A stretch of 64,000 nt of DNA from the NCBI RefSeq assembly GCF_035594125.1, contig NW_026973726.1:372501-436500 (forward strand), given 5' to 3'. This DNA is from Scylla paramamosain. Lineage: Eukaryota > Arthropoda > Malacostraca > Decapoda > Portunidae. Below, in pieces: positions 21,081 to 36,905 of the stretch. The position numbers and the translations under genes are program-made. Below the pieces are notes generated by a model. That model did no database searches. It was given only the letters and a program-made list of their open reading frames with translations, and was not told the DNA's origin. Position 1 is the first letter of the stretch. Every line of letters starts with the position of its first letter.

Positions 21081-21612
21081 ATTATCTCACATATGAAAAA
21101 AAAAATAATGATGCATGGAATATCAGGAATTAACTATTCCAGTACCTGAACCTTGCTTTGGTATTTTTATCAAATTTTCTGTGGCGAGTCCCAGTGTCTA
21201 AAGCATCCACTAGAACAGGGAAAGAAAACACAAATGTTAGTTTCACTCAAGGATTCCTATTCTTATTTTCCCTTCTATTTGCCGCAGAGGTATACGTATC
21301 AGAATTTTTCAATCGCTAATTCAGAGTGCTTATTAAGGTGTAGATGAAAATATCAAAACTCTAACTCTATTGTCTGCGGCAAGGGTCGAAACCTGACCGC
21401 CTTTGCCGATTTTTTCTCAAAGAAAACAAAATTCCCTACAAGAAATAGTTTGAGTAAATTATTCTTACTGTGTCAATAAAAAAAATATAAAAAAAAAATG
21501 AAAATTAATAACCATGTAAAAAATGAAACAATATCTATCTTATCTATGATATTTTAGACTTTTTCTTTCGATCGCTTACGAAACAACAGGTCAACCGGCA
21601 AAGATCATCTGG

Positions 21613-21614
<2 letters not shown>

Positions 21615-21652
<38 letters not shown>
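21615..21652. repeat. (TG)n microsatellite
   Basis: About 18 TG units. Equivalent to 2164-2201. Confidence 0.95.
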
Positions 21653-21653
<1 letters not shown>

Positions 21654-21937
21654 CCGCAAGCTGGACTTTTGGTTATGGGAGGGCTCCGATATTTGCTGCT
21701 ACTTTCCAGTAAGAAATGTTACATGTGGTTTGAAGTTCCACAAGCAGGGAGGTGAAAGAGTGCAGTGAATAGCAAGCCTTTCCAAGAAAAGTCTTCTTGG
21801 AAAGGGAAATGCTCGAAGTATCTCTGAAAACTCGTGATATTACTAGCATTCCATCGGCCAGGTTCATTTTCGTGAATCGTCAGTGCCACACACAACACAC
21901 CATTAAGGCACTAACTGCCCATCAGATATATCTAAAG

Positions 21938-22569
21938 GCCTGTCTACACGAGCGGGCCTGATCGGCGGGTTTGCCCGTTAACGGGCAAATTCTGGCGGGC
22001 CTGCCCGTGAATGTTGTCCACACGACCGAAGTGATGAACAGCCGGGCCTGCCCGACGATGTTGCCAGTAGCGGGTGGAGTGCGGTACGAGAACCATGGTG
22101 CCTAGCATTGTCAAGAAAAAGATTTTGTGCTCTATGATAATAGCTTTGTGTCTCAAGAAGAAAAGGATATGGTGTAAAGATTGGTTAAAGAAAAGAAGTA
22201 TGTTTGGAAGCACTGCAACAATACTTCAGGAACTACAAAGTAGTGAGGAACATGACTTCAGAAATTACCTGAGGATGAGTGTAAGCACTTTTTACATCTT
22301 GTTATCAAAGATGGAGCCATACATAGTGAAGAAAGACACAGTTATGAGAAACAGCATTACAGCAGAAGCTCGTCTGGAAGCAACTCTGCGATTTTTAGCA
22401 AGTGGGTGTATTTATTCGGAGTTGCAGTACAGTACACGCATATCAAAGCAAAGCTTGTCCCGCATAATACCAGAAATACCAGAAACATGTAGGGCCATAT
22501 ACGAGGTGCTGAAGGCTGACTACTTACAGGTAAGTGAATGTTATAAACATGTTTCGTGTAAATTATGAT

Positions 22570-22570
<1 letters not shown>
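21938..22570 (+). mobile_element. PIF/Harbinger transposon, 5' part with transposase first exon
   Basis: The terminal GGCCTGTCTACACGAGCGGG matches the style of Harbinger inverted repeats and is followed by several GGGC/GCCC palindromic words (21,952-22,062). The frame from 22,074 (ATG at 22,095 also possible) encodes a HARBI1-like transposase N-terminus: FRNYLRMSVSTFYILLSKME, MRNSITAEARLEATLRFLA, then RISKQSLSRIIPE (helix-turn-helix). After KADYLQ the codon CAG meets GTAAGT (22,530), a canonical donor; an intron here fits the family. No DDE-bearing second exon or right inverted repeat was found before LINE C, so the element is 3'-truncated. Confidence 0.75.
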
Positions 22571-26759
<4,189 letters not shown>

Positions 26760-26760
<1 letters not shown>

Positions 26761-27193
26761 AGGTGCTTGTAGTTTTGTGTGGAGGAAGAGAGTTGTCTTT
26801 AGAGGGCAGGCTGTGACTTCCCCCTTGTGTTGTGGGACACAAAGGGAAACGTTCAGTGAGGTCACAGCTGGGTTTAATGATAAGTTCACAGCACCCCCTG
26901 AACAGTGCTTTAGACCTCACTGAGAGTAATTATCGTTTCGGCAGGTGTCTACTGCCTCCTCCTTGCTCCCATGCAATCCCAGCTCAGTGAGAATCCCTCT
27001 ATCTACTTCTTCCCGTTTTGTCTGCCACTCTGATTCACCTATAATCCCCACAATTGTCTCTATAAGGCTACCTCTCCATCGCTCATATCTACAGTACTCC
27101 TCAGTAAAGAGTATATACCTGGGTACTGGTCCCGGGTAACTCGGGTTGGATAAGACAGGTACCCGTGCCCGCGATTACTTGAAATTCCGTACT
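26760..27193. other. Flank upstream of LINE C, no gene
   Basis: Probably begins with the 5' UTR of LINE C (minus strand). Nothing else is recognised. Confidence 0.4.
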
Positions 27194-27409
27194 TTGCCCA
27201 TCCCTACTGCTGCTATAGGGAACGACAGACCTGGGAAGTGTTGGCAAGGGTACGCATCACGTGATCACCTCACCTCGTGCGCCCTGGAGAAATTCACGCG
27301 GTTGCCCATCCCTACTGCTGCTATAGGGAACGACAGACCTGGGAAGTGTTGGTAAGGGTACGCATCACGTGATCACCTCACCTCGTGCGCCCTGGAGAAA
27401 TTCACGCGG
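27194..27409. repeat. 108-bp tandem duplication
   Basis: Two adjacent copies beginning TTGCCCATCCCTACTGCTGC at 27,194 and 27,302 differ at about one base (GGCAAGGG versus GGTAAGGG). Confidence 0.92.
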
Positions 27410-27960
27410 GGTTTGTGTTCTAGGGCTAGTAATGATGAAAGAGCAGTTGTACTGGTGTCACAAAATCTAGTGGGGCGAGATATTTGAGAAAAGTCATTGT
27501 TTGACTGCATGGTGGTAATGAAGGAGTTTGTAGTAGGGTGCGTCACATGTTCAAGAATAATGATATTTCTATTATTGCTGAAAAAGAAATTGTTTGAAAG
27601 AAGGTTATCAATGTAGGCATTGAATTCATTAACATTTGTGTTTTCTGTGAGGTCTGTGTACACAAGTAAAATCATAGTAAGTATTTGGGAGGATAATCTT
27701 AACACTATAAAACTCTGCATTAATATTACATACAGAAGTAATCTTTTTTTTTTACTTAGCTGTTTAATATTATTCACATAGATAGCTACTCCTCCTCCTA
27801 GTGAGCCTTCTGGTCTGTGTGCATGGTAAGCACTGAACCCATCAGTTTCATGAAGGTGTACATTAGTCGTGTTACTGCCGCAGTGACATGCACACGCGTA
27901 CCCACACATACACACGCACTTGAACCGTTTAGGGGAATGATACATCAAAGGTAGTATCAA
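27410..27960 (-). pseudogene. LINE endonuclease fragment, CR1/RTE-like
   Basis: The frame contains HETDGFSAYHAHRPEGSLGG, GVAIYVNNI, LTENTNVNEFNAYIDN, NRNIIIL (GDFN position, altered) and TNSFITTMQSNN followed by RPTRFCDTSTT. These are blocks of the first two-thirds of an EEP endonuclease. The SDH block is absent. A different family from copies A-F. Confidence 0.6.
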
Positions 27961-27969
27961 TTATGATTT

Positions 27970-27971
<2 letters not shown>

Positions 27972-28010
<39 letters not shown>
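27972..28010. repeat. (GA)n microsatellite
   Basis: About 20 AG units. Confidence 0.93.
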
Positions 28011-28014
<4 letters not shown>

Positions 28015-28910
28015 CGTTAAGGAAAGTAGTGGATGAAGTGAAGGGAAAGGCTTAAAGCTGACACAGGTCTCCTCATATCGCATCTTGTAAATATCGGGCA
28101 TCCTTTCTGCTGACCTGTCACACCACCCAGAGGGAGATGAAGCCCTGAAGGAGCAGAACCCTGTCTGTTCCCTTATAGGCAGGACCTTCGTCTCTCGTCT
28201 CTGCCTCTCCACGATCCAGAATACGTAAGTGTTATATGTACCCATACCGTAACATGCTGTTTAATAATTATGATATGCTTATTATGATATATTTAAGTAA
28301 CTGTCGCCTCCCTTTGGCGGGAATGTGAGAGGGCAGGAAGGGCCCGATCCGTCGAGGAGCCCAAAGTTCTCTCCTGTATCTCCGTCTGGGGAGGCGCGAG
28401 AATACTACATTATGTGAACCGTGTGACTGATGGGGAATATACTTCCAGGTTTGAATGAATATATTGTAATCGAGTCGACGTATGGATCTAATTTAACATC
28501 CTTCTGAGTGCTTCCCCCTCAGGCAGTACTAAGTTAAGTTAGGCCAGGTGTGACTAACACACACAACACTGGGAAATTTAGGTAGAAATTTGATGAGGCA
28601 GATCACCAAGTCCTAATTCTTTGTTAAAAGGGGAAAGCTTTGACATGGAGAACGTTCATGTGATAACGGCAGTTTCTTGGAATTGTTGTCATGTAAGAGT
28701 TGAGGTCATGGTAATTACAAGTACCATCAGTGTTGGGAGATTCTTACGTTGAGTTTATAATTCTTAAACCAATATCATCATTTGAATGGCTGGCTTCCTC
28801 TTCTAAATTATTAAAGTGTATGAAAAAGGTTTATATTATTTTATAAAGTCATAAATATAACACTGAATTAAAAAGAATACAAATAAATTGAGGTCATTAA
28901 TAAATATATT
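28011..28910. other. No recognised gene
   Basis: A short open plus-strand frame ending at a TACGTAAGTG donor-like site (about 28,100-28,226) could be an exon but has no recognisable motif. The rest is unique AT-rich sequence. Confidence 0.35.
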
Positions 28911-28940
28911 AATAATAATAATAAGAAGAAGAAGAAGAAT

Positions 28941-28995
<55 letters not shown>

Positions 28996-29032
28996 GTAAT
29001 AATAATAATAATAATAATAATTAATTATAAAA

Positions 29033-29089
<57 letters not shown>

Positions 29090-29162
29090 CATTATTATTA
29101 TTATTATTATTAATTATTATTATTATAGTAATAATAATAGCAACAATAATAGTAACAATAAA

Positions 29163-29232
<70 letters not shown>

Positions 29233-29264
29233 TATATATCACATTATTATTTATATTATTATTA

Positions 29265-29314
<50 letters not shown>

Positions 29315-29482
29315 ATTATTATTATCATTATTATTATTAATATTATTATTATTATTATTATTATAGAAATAATAATAATAATATCAATAATAATAGTAAT
29401 AATAATAATGATTATATAATAATAATAATAAAAATATGATAGTAATAATATTATAATAGTAATAATATTAGTAGCAATAAAA

Positions 29483-29513
<31 letters not shown>

Positions 29514-29583
29514 TATTAATAATAAAAATAATAATACATGATAATAATAATAATAATAATTATTAATAATAACAATAATAATA

Positions 29584-29631
<48 letters not shown>

Positions 29632-29645
29632 GTAATAATAGTAAT

Positions 29646-29690
<45 letters not shown>

Positions 29691-29850
29691 AATAATATAT
29701 TATTTATTACATTATTATTATTATGATTATTATTATTATTGTAATAATAATAATAATAGTGATACCAATAATAATAATAATAATAATCATAATAATAATA
29801 ATAATAATAATAACTAATAATAAAAATAATGACAATAATAATGATAAGGT
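28911..29850. repeat. ~940 bp alternating (AAT)n / (ATT)n array
   Basis: Blocks of (AAT)n at 28,911-29,020, 29,160-29,232, 29,365-29,410, 29,485-29,640 and 29,740-29,850 alternate with (ATT)n blocks at 29,035-29,125, 29,245-29,365 and 29,700-29,740. A (CAA)n run lies at 29,645-29,688. Complementary blocks next to one another can fold back into long A/T hairpins. Long Ile, Tyr, Leu and Asn frames here are artefacts. Confidence 0.95.
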
Positions 29851-31057
29851 AAGATAAATAAATCAGTGATAAGAGAAGATATGAAAAGGAACAGTAGAGT
29901 ACAAAATAGAGAGCTTAGGAAGAATTTAAAAAAAAAAAAACAGGGATGGAAAGTGTTCGAGTGGTATTGTTTGTGAGTGAGTGCCTCGCCAGATGAGATG
30001 GCCCGTGTATGCACGGAAGGTAATGCACATCTAAAAGGAGTTTCTACATCGGAATAAAAACGGGATAGGAAACCAGAACATGATTTAACTGCTTATTAAT
30101 AGTGTAAGGGTAAGGACTAAAGGAAATTGTACAGAAAGACAGGAATATTGCAAGAACACTAAGCTTTATGACTGGTTAAAGACAGGGAATTTGTCCAGGA
30201 AAGTGTTCACGAAGCTCTTATTACTGATAATGTGTTTTTAGTTAGAAGTCTTGAATTTTATAAAGGTCCTCCCATGTCCGGTGTAGCACTGAAGTGTGGA
30301 TGCTGCGGTATTTTGTTGTGAGGCTTTCATTAATATATGTTAGGTTTCACCGTTACACAGACATCCATGACTTCTATTTTCTTTGATCTGCTCAGTAGCT
30401 TTACAATTATAGGTCTGTTTTTTTTTTTTTTCTGGTTTTAAGCCCGGCCTGCGCGAAATTGTGATCTGTGTTTTTTGTTGATATACAAGTTGTCTATAAT
30501 GTTGTTTACAGTTAGATCAGCTGTGTTCACCATGGTTTGCTCCTTAGCTAGTGCTGGATCACTAATCTCTTCTCTCCTATTGGTCAAATGTCATCTAATT
30601 TGTTCTCAAATTTTAGGGCCCATTCTAGTCAGCCTTTTCACCTGCTAGCTAGCCAATAAAGCCACTGCCGCCATAATCGAGTTCTACAATTACCTTTGGC
30701 CGTTGTTTTTCGCACAGGCGAGTACCAAAATTTGGAACTTTGGTGAGGTGTTCTGGGGGAGCAATAGTGGTGCCCAGTCCATAGTAAATTTCCAAATTAC
30801 TGCATTATATGAACGTTATTTTTTTTTTTTTTAAGTAAGAGAAATGATCACTACATATGTACTAACAATTGTCACTGCAGTCTGCATCAAGATCAAAAGT
30901 TTGCGCTGACGACAAACATCATGACTACGCTCATCTCTTGCAAGATTCTCCGCTTTTCTGGCTATTTACTAATTGGCCTTGCTCTGCTTCAATATTATGA
31001 GTGCATTTCTCTGCTAACGTGCTTCAGATAACGAAAATGCTCAGTGTTGAGATGACC

Positions 31058-31100
<43 letters not shown>

Positions 31101-34100
31101 GCTGCCTAATCTGACCCAGCTGTCTTGTGCCTGCACTACCAGACGCCAGTAGTCCCAGTGCCCACTTCAGTTGTAGGTTTAGTTCTTTTGTCAAAAATTT
31201 ATTTAATTTGTTTAATGACGCTGCTCCGGCATACGAACATTACCTAATCAAAAGTTCTCGTGATCATTACCAGGTTGAGGATTACTGAAACAACGAAAAA
31301 AACGACTGTGCAGTCGGAAGTGAATGTAAGTAATGCCTGTTACCAAGAGTTTTGATTACGAACGTTACCTAGCGACTGTGAAATCACCCCTAAGACATCC
31401 TTGAAAATGTTTTTTCTTTTTCTTTTTTTTTTTTGCTGTTTTTTTACACTCGTTGCCGCCAGATGGCAGCACCGCAAATACCATCCAAACTTTAACAAAA
31501 CACTACTTCCTTCCTATACTTTCCTAATACGCTGGCGTGTCTTCAAACTTTTTGCATATCATACTCCTTGTGTCACAAGCTCACAAAGAATGTTTTCGAG
31601 TCGCCTAATGCGTTGACCTGTGTTGTTATTTCGATCTTGCAGTAGCAGTACTCACATTGAGACGCAACACCCCGTTTCCTGCTGAGACAAGGGACAAACA
31701 GGGTGTTGAGTTATTAACGAATGTCACGGGACACAGAACAGACAAACACGGCCTTTCGCTACAATACAGCCAACACTAAACTCTAAAAATACCCAAATTA
31801 ATTTGGGTCGGTACTTATAAAAGTCATAATGCTATTAGTTCGTCATAAACCTTCAAAATGGCGGATATTTTCATACCTGATTCATAAACGGTCTAGATCT
31901 GCCATGAGCGCTTCAAAATTTTTACAAGTTTGCTGTGCCACAATGACCGGGTCAGAGGTGCCACAAGGCTAAAGAATCCCCATTATAAACCATCATGACC
32001 GAACAGCAACAAGTTCAGGTACGTCAACCAAGAGAATTTCGTGAAAGATGTTCTCGATGAATTGGCTGATTTTGATTTATAAAGGGGAACACTCGGCAGA
32101 AGGCATGAAAAATCTCGAAATTTGGGCTATTTTCAACTGGAGAAATCACAACTTTTAGTTCATACTCTCAGCCACCAGATGTCTCCTTGTAGAAAATAAG
32201 ATGTGAACAACTTTAAATCTCTCAATTTATGAATACTTTTCTGTATACTTATGGACATTATATTTTTTCCTTTCTTTTTTTTTTTTTTCCTTTGTTGGAT
32301 ATTATGCGTATGGACCTCTTAAGCCAAACGTCTCACCTATATGTCTCTGAATTTTTGTTTTTTTTTTTTAGCGCCTTAGGCATCTGAATGCCCGCCCGGG
32401 AAAATAAGCCAGGAAACTTTTTTTTTTTTCAAATTTTATTATACGTCTGGCAGCTGCGCTACGTTACTATTCCTTCTCCCAGCAACTTCCACGGTCCACC
32501 CGCGGGCCGCGAGAGTGGTCTGAATAGTAAACACACCAGCACAATCAAAATAGACTTGGATGTGAGAGATGCCACGACTATCAAAGAAACTCTGTATGAT
32601 GAAAGGAAGGCTGGAAAACCTACAGACAGTGGGAAATGCAGGGAAAAGTTACTACGGTAGCAGTGGAGGAAGAAAATCAGCCAGGTTGATATATGAAGGC
32701 AGACCAACCATCACCTGACGCGCCTCCCCCAGCTAAAGATACAAGTGCAGAGGAGAAAGGAGTTCTCTGGTAGTGAAGGTCAAACAGATATTACTGGCAA
32801 TGGAGTGTACAGTACCATAGAAGAAGAAACAAAAAATATGTTTGCAGGTCTTGTGTGCAAGATGTCAAGGTGAAGTAGAGGGCACATTTTCACATTTTGG
32901 TGTGATAGGCACTGTCCAGCAGGTATGTAAAAATTTAAACGCGAGAATTTATGGCAGTAATACTAATAAAACACCCGTGATACACAATAGTGAAAAATTC
33001 TTGCCCTAACACTTCCAAGTGGTGTACAGTTGCATGACAAGCTGGAAGGACAGTGACAATGCAATCTCATAGTTCAATGAAATTTCATGTTTCATTCAAT
33101 AAGAATCACAAAAAAAAAAAAAAAAAACTTTTACCGGAAGTCTGATAGATTAACAACTGAAAGTCTATTGAAAAGTGCCTCCATGGTACGATGATGGACT
33201 TATGCCTCAAGGTTAAAAGTTTTGGGAAACCAATTCTTGACTTTGCAGTTGCCCATTTTCAATAAAGGGTATGTGGCAGGTAACATATATAATGAGCATG
33301 GCCTCCCAATTGATGCCTGAATGTTAAATACTCTCAAGAGGTTGGGATAGAATAAGGGAGTGGGAAAATTGTGTTCAACCATTCAAGAAGAGGGAAAATC
33401 ACTGCTGGTAGAAATTACTTGGCTGGAGGGTTATTAATTGAAGATTGACTGGTATTAAGTGATTGTTCTAGGAACAGTCTAGCAATAAGAATAAACTAAT
33501 TTTTTTTATTAATTTATGTAGCTTGATCATGATGAAAAACAGTGCTAGGGAGTGTTTGCAGTTCTGTAAAATTCTGATTAAGTTACTATAGAGATTTGAA
33601 TAATACTGCTACTTTTTTCAAAGCTATCTTTCTCAAAATGCAAGTAAGAAGGGATGAAATGATGCACTCAGATGTAATACAGATATTAAAATGTGATAAG
33701 CTTTCTTTTTCAATAATGCTGCACATTTTTATCATCTCTTCTTATTTCCTTCATAAAGTAAGCAAGTAATGATGTGATATAATCCAGCCTACCGAATTAC
33801 CAAAGACACTTGTTCCAGCATAACAATAAGAAAGTTAATGATTTTATGAAGAGCTACTTAGCATGGGAAGGATTAACTGTGGTACTCAGCACTAGAATTT
33901 TTATCAGAGGAAAGAACACAGGAAAAATACAAACCTCTGAAAAAATGCAGAGGAAAAGAATGAATGAGAACACAAAAATAAACTCACATTATCACCAAGT
34001 ATAAATAAAAGAAAGGATAACAAACCTTGGAAAACAAAGGCAGAAAACAAGCCTTAAAAATAAAAAAAATAATAATAATACAGATAAACAATTAATAAAG

Positions 34101-34144
34101 GTAAGATGAGTCAGCAGTCACGTAAACACAGAGTTCCTTCCCAG
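29851..34144. other. Mostly unique sequence, no confident gene
   Basis: Contains poly(T) tracts (30,419-30,431; 30,818-30,832; 32,270-32,288), a (TTG)n tract at 31,060-31,100 and scattered short frames. A short ATG frame at about 31,994 (MTEQQQVQ) meets a GTACGT donor-like word and could be a first coding exon, but nothing ties it to a gene. A degenerate coding-looking patch lies at 32,520-32,870. A single copy of the GATGAAAAACAGTG...GGGAGTG repeat word is at 33,526-33,570. Confidence 0.4.
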
Positions 34145-34291
34145 TTCCCATTCCCGTACTGCAAGAGCTGGATCGACAGGCGCTCAGTCAGGCATTCCTT
34201 GGGTATGGCACTCTGAAGGAGGCAGTCTTGGGGTGCAGTTGCTGCACATCCACTGCAGCCACAGTGATACAGAGGCGAGGTGCTGCATGCT
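34145..34291 (+). pseudogene. DYNC2I2: DYNC2I2-like exon (N-terminal region)
   Basis: Bounded by an acceptor CCTTCCCAG and a donor GTGAGA. Reads PVLQELDRQALSQAFLGY, which lines up with the VIREL...SHAF-G helix of the dynein-2 intermediate chain, then in another frame GVQLLHIHCSHSDTEA, lining up with the segment just before the first WD repeat. The change of frame within one exon indicates an indel. The least certain exon of the series on its own; supported by order and spacing with the next three. Confidence 0.4.
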
Positions 34292-34339
34292 GTGAGATCT
34301 TGTGTCAATAATCAGGACGGGGCATGAAATAACTGGTCT

Positions 34340-34620
34340 AGGCTTGATAAATTTAGGTTTAAAAACAAGATAGGAAGAAATGGTTCTCAAACATAGTGGT
34401 AGATGAATGAAAGGACTTGGTAATCAGGTTGTTAATGGTGGGTCAGTAGGGAGCTTTAAAAGAAGATTAGACGTTTTGTTAGGAGTGAGGTAGAAATACG
34501 TAGGTATGTTTTATACAGGGACTGCAACGTGTAGGCCTGATGGCTTTGTGCAACTTACTTTAACATTTTTGTTTTTATCACATCTTAACCTGTTTGCTGA
34601 TATTGTCATCATTTGTAAAG
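34340..34620 (+). pseudogene. LINE 3'-end fragment
   Basis: Plus-strand sequence with VVNGGSVGSFKRRLDVL-like coding remnants and the tail CGTGTAGGCCTGATGGC, which I recognise as the usual 3' end of a decapod LINE. It sits in the intron between the first two DYNC2I2-like exons. A related tail fragment is at 43,980-44,200. Confidence 0.5.
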
Positions 34621-34873
34621 ATTCAGAATGTGCTAGAAAATTGTTTGCATTGACTCACAGAAAAGAGGGAGAGAGAGAGAGAATAGGAGGTTAATATTGT
34701 CCTTTCTAGGCTACAACATTATTTAAGACAAAATTATATGCAAAATTTTGAATGTGATTATGACAAAAATATGCAGCAGTATGACAGTTAAGATACAGCA
34801 GAATTCTTTTGCTGAAAACTCTATCTAATATCTATTTATTTGGCAATCCCACACTGGCATCCCAGACAAGGCA

Positions 34874-34874
<1 letters not shown>

Positions 34875-34930
<56 letters not shown>
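34875..34930. repeat. (CA)n microsatellite
   Basis: About 28 CA units, about 90 bp upstream of a DYNC2I2-like exon. Confidence 0.95.
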
Positions 34931-34931
<1 letters not shown>

Positions 34932-35022
34932 CATTCATACTCTCAGTACTAAAAGAGCTAGAAAAGTAGTTGCTGTATGACAGTGAATCAATTGAAAATG
35001 TCAAACTTACTTTACTCCACAG

Positions 35023-35253
35023 TGTGTGGTGTCCTGTGTGGCATAGAACAACACGGGGTCAGTGATTAATATCACGTTTGGGGCAGCAGAACGTCAGACT
35101 GGTGTGGCCACAGGGGAGCTGTGGCTGTGTGGAACATCAAGCCATTAACTGCAGCGACTTTGATGCCAACTAGCTGGGGCACTCCATCTTCCATGCTGAA
35201 TCTGGCCTTCCACTTTTCCAAGCAGGCACTCTCTGCTGCTGACACTTTCAATG
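35023..35253 (+). pseudogene. DYNC2I2: DYNC2I2-like exon, first WD region, with nonsense codon
   Basis: Acceptor TTTACTCCACAG, donor AATG|GTGGGT. In one frame it reads NNTGSVINITFG; after an indel near 35,093 it reads DWCGHRGAVAVWNI and then SWGTPSSMLNLAFHFSKQA, ending TFN plus G. These match in order the WNSTGSV, GDW...WNL and AV-LAFHP segments of the dynein-2 intermediate chain WDR34. The codon that should be the Trp before N-S-T-G is TAG (35,044-35,046). The exon ends in phase 1, and joining it to the next exon's GA gives N-G-K-I-L-V, matching the family's S-G-E-V-L-V. Confidence 0.6.
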
Positions 35254-35349
35254 GTGGGTGCTTGTGTGCCTAAGTGCCAAGTGTCTGGCTGGGGCTCCTT
35301 CCTTTGGTGCCTGTGCTGTGTTGGCTCTGTGATGCCAGAGTGCTTGGTA

Positions 35350-35525
35350 ATGTGTGTGGTTCTGTAAAGTTGGGAATGAAAAATATAAATTGTGATGAAA
35401 AACCAGTGTTAGGGAGTGGTTTCTGTTCTGTAAAGTTAGGAATGAAAAAATGTATTTGTGATGAAAAACAGTGGTAGGGAGTGTTTTGCAGTTCTGTAAA
35501 GCTGGAAAGGAGAAATCTAAATTGG
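35350..35525. repeat. 65-71 bp tandem repeat, about 2.5 copies
   Basis: Units start TTCTGTAAAGTTGGGAATG at 35,358, 35,429 and 35,493 and include GATGAAAAACAGTG and AGGGAGTG. A lone copy is at 33,526-33,570. Confidence 0.8.
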
Positions 35526-35908
35526 AGGGGAAAATAGCATGTTATTTTGTATTTGTAAGAGATAACTGTTATTAATCTAACCTTTATAATTGTTAGGACT
35601 GAGACATGATAAAAGATGTAAATTTTTACTGTTATTAGAGAAAACATTACTTCAGACTAACTCTTGTATAGTTATTATGGAAAGATTATCATTTTTTTTT
35701 TGTGAGGCGGGTAACCAAGTTAGCCTTGGCTCACTCTAGGAACACAAACACAGAGCATTTCATTGTCAAAGCTGTAGCATTTTTGGCATTTTTGTGATTT
35801 GGTAATCATTTCATCTTATTTTTCATGTTTGTCATCAACTTCCATATCTTTTTAACAATTTGTTTATTGTTTACTTCTTGTTTATTCCTTGTGCCACCAC
35901 CACCACAG

Positions 35909-36156
35909 GAAAAATCCTTGTTAATGACCTGTCCTGCACGGAGGAGGTCACCCCCTTGGCCATGGGGAAGTGTTGGGGAAGGGGGAGACGGTGGGGTGAG
36001 AACACTGGCATGGGTGGAGCTGGGAGGGGTCAGAGAAGATGGGACACCCACCACCCCCACCCCCATGCTCCTCACAGCTGCCACCACCACCACCACTGAT
36101 CAAGTTCTGGTGTGGTCACTGAGCCTCACCAAGCAGCAGCTGACCCTCAAGACTGG
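35909..36156 (+). pseudogene. DYNC2I2: DYNC2I2-like exon, WD repeats 2-3, with a frameshift
   Basis: Acceptor CCACCACAG, donor ACTGG|GTGAGT. The start reads GKILVNDLSCTEEVTPLAMG, matching GEVLVWDLS...P of the family. Within the G-rich stretch near 35,965-35,995 the frame must change, after which it reads GGVRTLAWVELGG and LLTAATTTTTDQVLVWSL then LTLKTG, matching PVSQVVWL and VLSVATDGKVLLW. Exon length 248 bp is off by one from a coding-compatible length given its flanking phases, consistent with a 1-nt indel. A poly-Thr (ACC)n run is part of the WD loop. Confidence 0.65.
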
Positions 36157-36747
36157 GTGAGTCAAGCTCAGACAAGGTCAGGTCAAGTTTGCATAACTCA
36201 AAATTAGTTTTTGCTCAGTTGGAAATTACAATTAATGAAAATAAAGACTTTTCAGCTTCAAGAAATTCTTTTAACATTGCTTCCCCCATACTGTCCCAAG
36301 AGTTATTTTTGAATAGTCATAGGATTTGAAGTAGAGTCCTTGAGTAATTTTATCAGACTACTGCCTCCTTCGTTCCTCTTTTCCCTACTCCATTCCTATT
36401 CCTTTGTTTATTTTATTTTATCTGCCTTGTGCCTCACATCTTCCTGTTGGGCACAGCAGAAGACCCTCTATGTCTCCCTGTCCAAACATTCTCTTGCTTG
36501 GTCAAGTGGCCTGCCTCTATCAGCACCTCTCACGCATGCACTCCACCCCACACATGAACCCTCCAGGCAGCCTTTCTCTCCTGTGAGCACCTTCAGTTTC
36601 ACTCCCATATGGTACTTTCACAAACAATCTTCATTGCATTTTTTAACAGTATGTTGAAATAAAAGATCATTTACAAAATTGGTGTGTTTTGTCACATGCA
36701 AACAGAGTAACTGATTGATTGACTGACTGACTGATAATTCCCTGCAG

Positions 36748-36903
36748 GTACATGGTGAGGACACAGGATGTCACCAGAGGCATGAGAACCCAAGTGGGGA
36801 AGGATGGTAAGCATTGCAGCTGCCTCCTATGGCCACAATGACCCCTCTCTGTTTCTGATGGGAGGGGAGGGAGGCAGCCTCTTCCTTTGCTCTGCTAACT
36901 CTG

Positions 36904-36905
<2 letters not shown>
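36748..36905 (+). pseudogene. DYNC2I2: DYNC2I2-like exon, central WD region
   Basis: Acceptor TTCCCTGCAG. GG from the previous exon plus G gives an in-frame join reading K-T-G-Y-M-V-R-T-Q-D-V-T-R-G, followed by MRTQVGKD. After a frame change at GATGGTAAGC it reads VSIAAASYGHNDPSLFLMGG then EGGSLFLCSANSE. This lines up, residue for residue in spacing, with VGATAVAFSSFDPRLF and GTEGG...KCS of WDR34. The exon runs straight into a (GT)n tract that supplies the only possible donor. Confidence 0.65.

Larger units (their letters stand above)
19927..21937 (+). repeat. Dispersed ~2 kb repeat, copy 2
   Basis: Direct-orientation partner of 1-2463, with the same order of landmarks. It starts at a single CCATACGATTGG unit and breaks off after CAGATATATCTAAA, where the Harbinger 5' end begins. 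In copy 1 the same point continues into the LINE ORF1 start (CAGATATGTCTAAATCAC). Copy 2 has a fourth 42-bp unit, a shorter CA tract and lacks the 335-bp segment. Confidence 0.85.

Noticed and set aside
21953..22073. GC-rich stretch as a CpG-island promoter
   Set aside because: It is the subterminal region of the Harbinger element.
28100..28230. Open frame ending at a GTAAGT donor
   Set aside because: No acceptor, no partner exon and no recognisable protein. Mentioned only in the flank description.
31990..32020. Possible first coding exon of the DYNC2I2-like gene
   Set aside because: Only eight codons before a GTACGT word. The family N-terminus is too variable to link it.
36800..36814. A 13-nt GT...AG stretch whose removal restores the DYNC2I2-like frame
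   Set aside because: Far below any functional intron length in animals. A small indel is the simpler explanation.
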